Assembly: GCA_007120055.1 (NCBI GenBank)
Contig: SKOL01000766.1
Location: 1 to 5,827, forward strand
Reading direction: 5' to 3'
DNA: 5,827 nucleotides
Source of the DNA: Anaerobacillus sp.
GTDB lineage: Bacteria > Bacillota > Bacilli > Bacillales_H > Anaerobacillaceae
Made by a program: the position numbers and the translations under genes. The notes under the pieces are model-generated. The model had not been told where the DNA came from, searched no databases, and saw only the letters and a program-made list of their open reading frames with translations. Of this stretch, positions 5,630 to 5,827 are shown piece after piece (position 1 is the stretch's first letter; each line of letters begins with the position of its first letter).

Positions 5630-5681
5630 AACACAAAAAGCTGTGAGTGCTTTATTAGCATTCACAGCTTTTTTGTGTTTT
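5630..5681. terminator. Bidirectional rho-independent terminator between convergent genes
   Basis: The core stem 5639-5650 pairs with 5658-5669 in 12 bp (one G-T wobble) over a 7-nt loop. Flanking A5/T6 runs extend the pairing, with one extra T, to AACAC/GTGTT, so the hairpin spans about 5630-5679. A T-run follows the core on each strand, so it can end the plus-strand ATPase transcript and the minus-strand transcript entering from the right edge. Confidence 0.85.
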
Positions 5682-5692
5682 CTAAGCCAAAC

Positions 5693-5827
5693 TTACAAAA
5701 CACTCACATCCACATACAACTGAAACGGTGATTTTAAATCTCGTTCTTCTAATATGCGCACCATTTGGCGATAACCTTTTCCGTAGGCGTCTTTTCGTGT
5801 GCTTAACTCTCGATCAATCTTTTTCGC
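5693..5827 (-). CDS. 3' end of an unidentified gene (5' part outside window)
   Basis: An open minus-strand frame runs from the right edge to a TAA at 5693-5695, giving the last 44 residues of a protein. It contains a basic helical stretch (KKIDRELSTRKDAYGKGYRQ), a second helix (MVRILEERDLKS) and a strand-like end PFQLYVDVSVL. The stop lies 12 bp before the shared terminator, as expected for a real gene end. I do not recognise the family from this fragment. The composition and terminator placement support coding; a chance frame is unlikely but possible. Confidence 0.7.
   Translation of the reverse strand, partial: AKKIDRELSTRKDAYGKGYRQMVRILEERDLKSPFQLYVDVSVL

Overview
The window looks like accessory chromosome of a low-GC Firmicute, most likely a Bacillaceae member. 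Supporting signs are the A/T-rich DNA, strong purine-rich Shine-Dalgarno sites in front of ATG, GTG and TTG starts, a long hairpin/T-run terminator, and a GGGACAG...CTGTCCC palindrome of a type I associate with Bacillaceae genomes. No rRNA, tRNA, CRISPR array or recognisable complete insertion sequence is visible.

Layout. Bases 1-1078 (minus) hold a gene cut by the left edge. It fuses a short coiled coil, a DUF4145-like helical domain and a family-3 solute-binding-protein domain, with no signal peptide. Bases 1079-1558 lack an intact gene but hold a small decayed reading frame and an orphan plus-strand terminator. Bases 1559-2121 (minus) hold two small genes: a VbhA-antitoxin-like protein followed by a MESH1/SpoT-type HD protein that has lost its central HD...ED segment by an in-frame deletion. 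Bases 2203-3414 (minus) encode an APH/choline-kinase-fold phosphotransferase with all its key catalytic residues. A 270-bp divergent control region with inverted and direct repeats separates it from a plus-strand gene (3685-5568). That gene encodes a VirD4/TraG-type coupling ATPase whose N-terminal membrane anchor is replaced by a second, diverged DUF4145-like domain. Its last ~20 codons lie in a REP-like palindrome. A bidirectional terminator (5630-5681) separates it from the 3' end of a convergent, unidentified minus-strand gene (5693-5827).

How the genes might work together. The most striking point is that the two largest reading frames carry the same kind of N-terminal helical domain but quite different C-terminal modules: a ligand-binding fold in one and a hexameric-type motor ATPase in the other. 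With the divergently transcribed kinase between them, this suggests a modular signalling or conflict locus in which the DUF4145-like domain is a common adaptor. This is inference. No relaxase or other type IV secretion gene is present, and the damaged HD gene, the orphan antitoxin-like gene and the gene debris show that the region has been rearranging.
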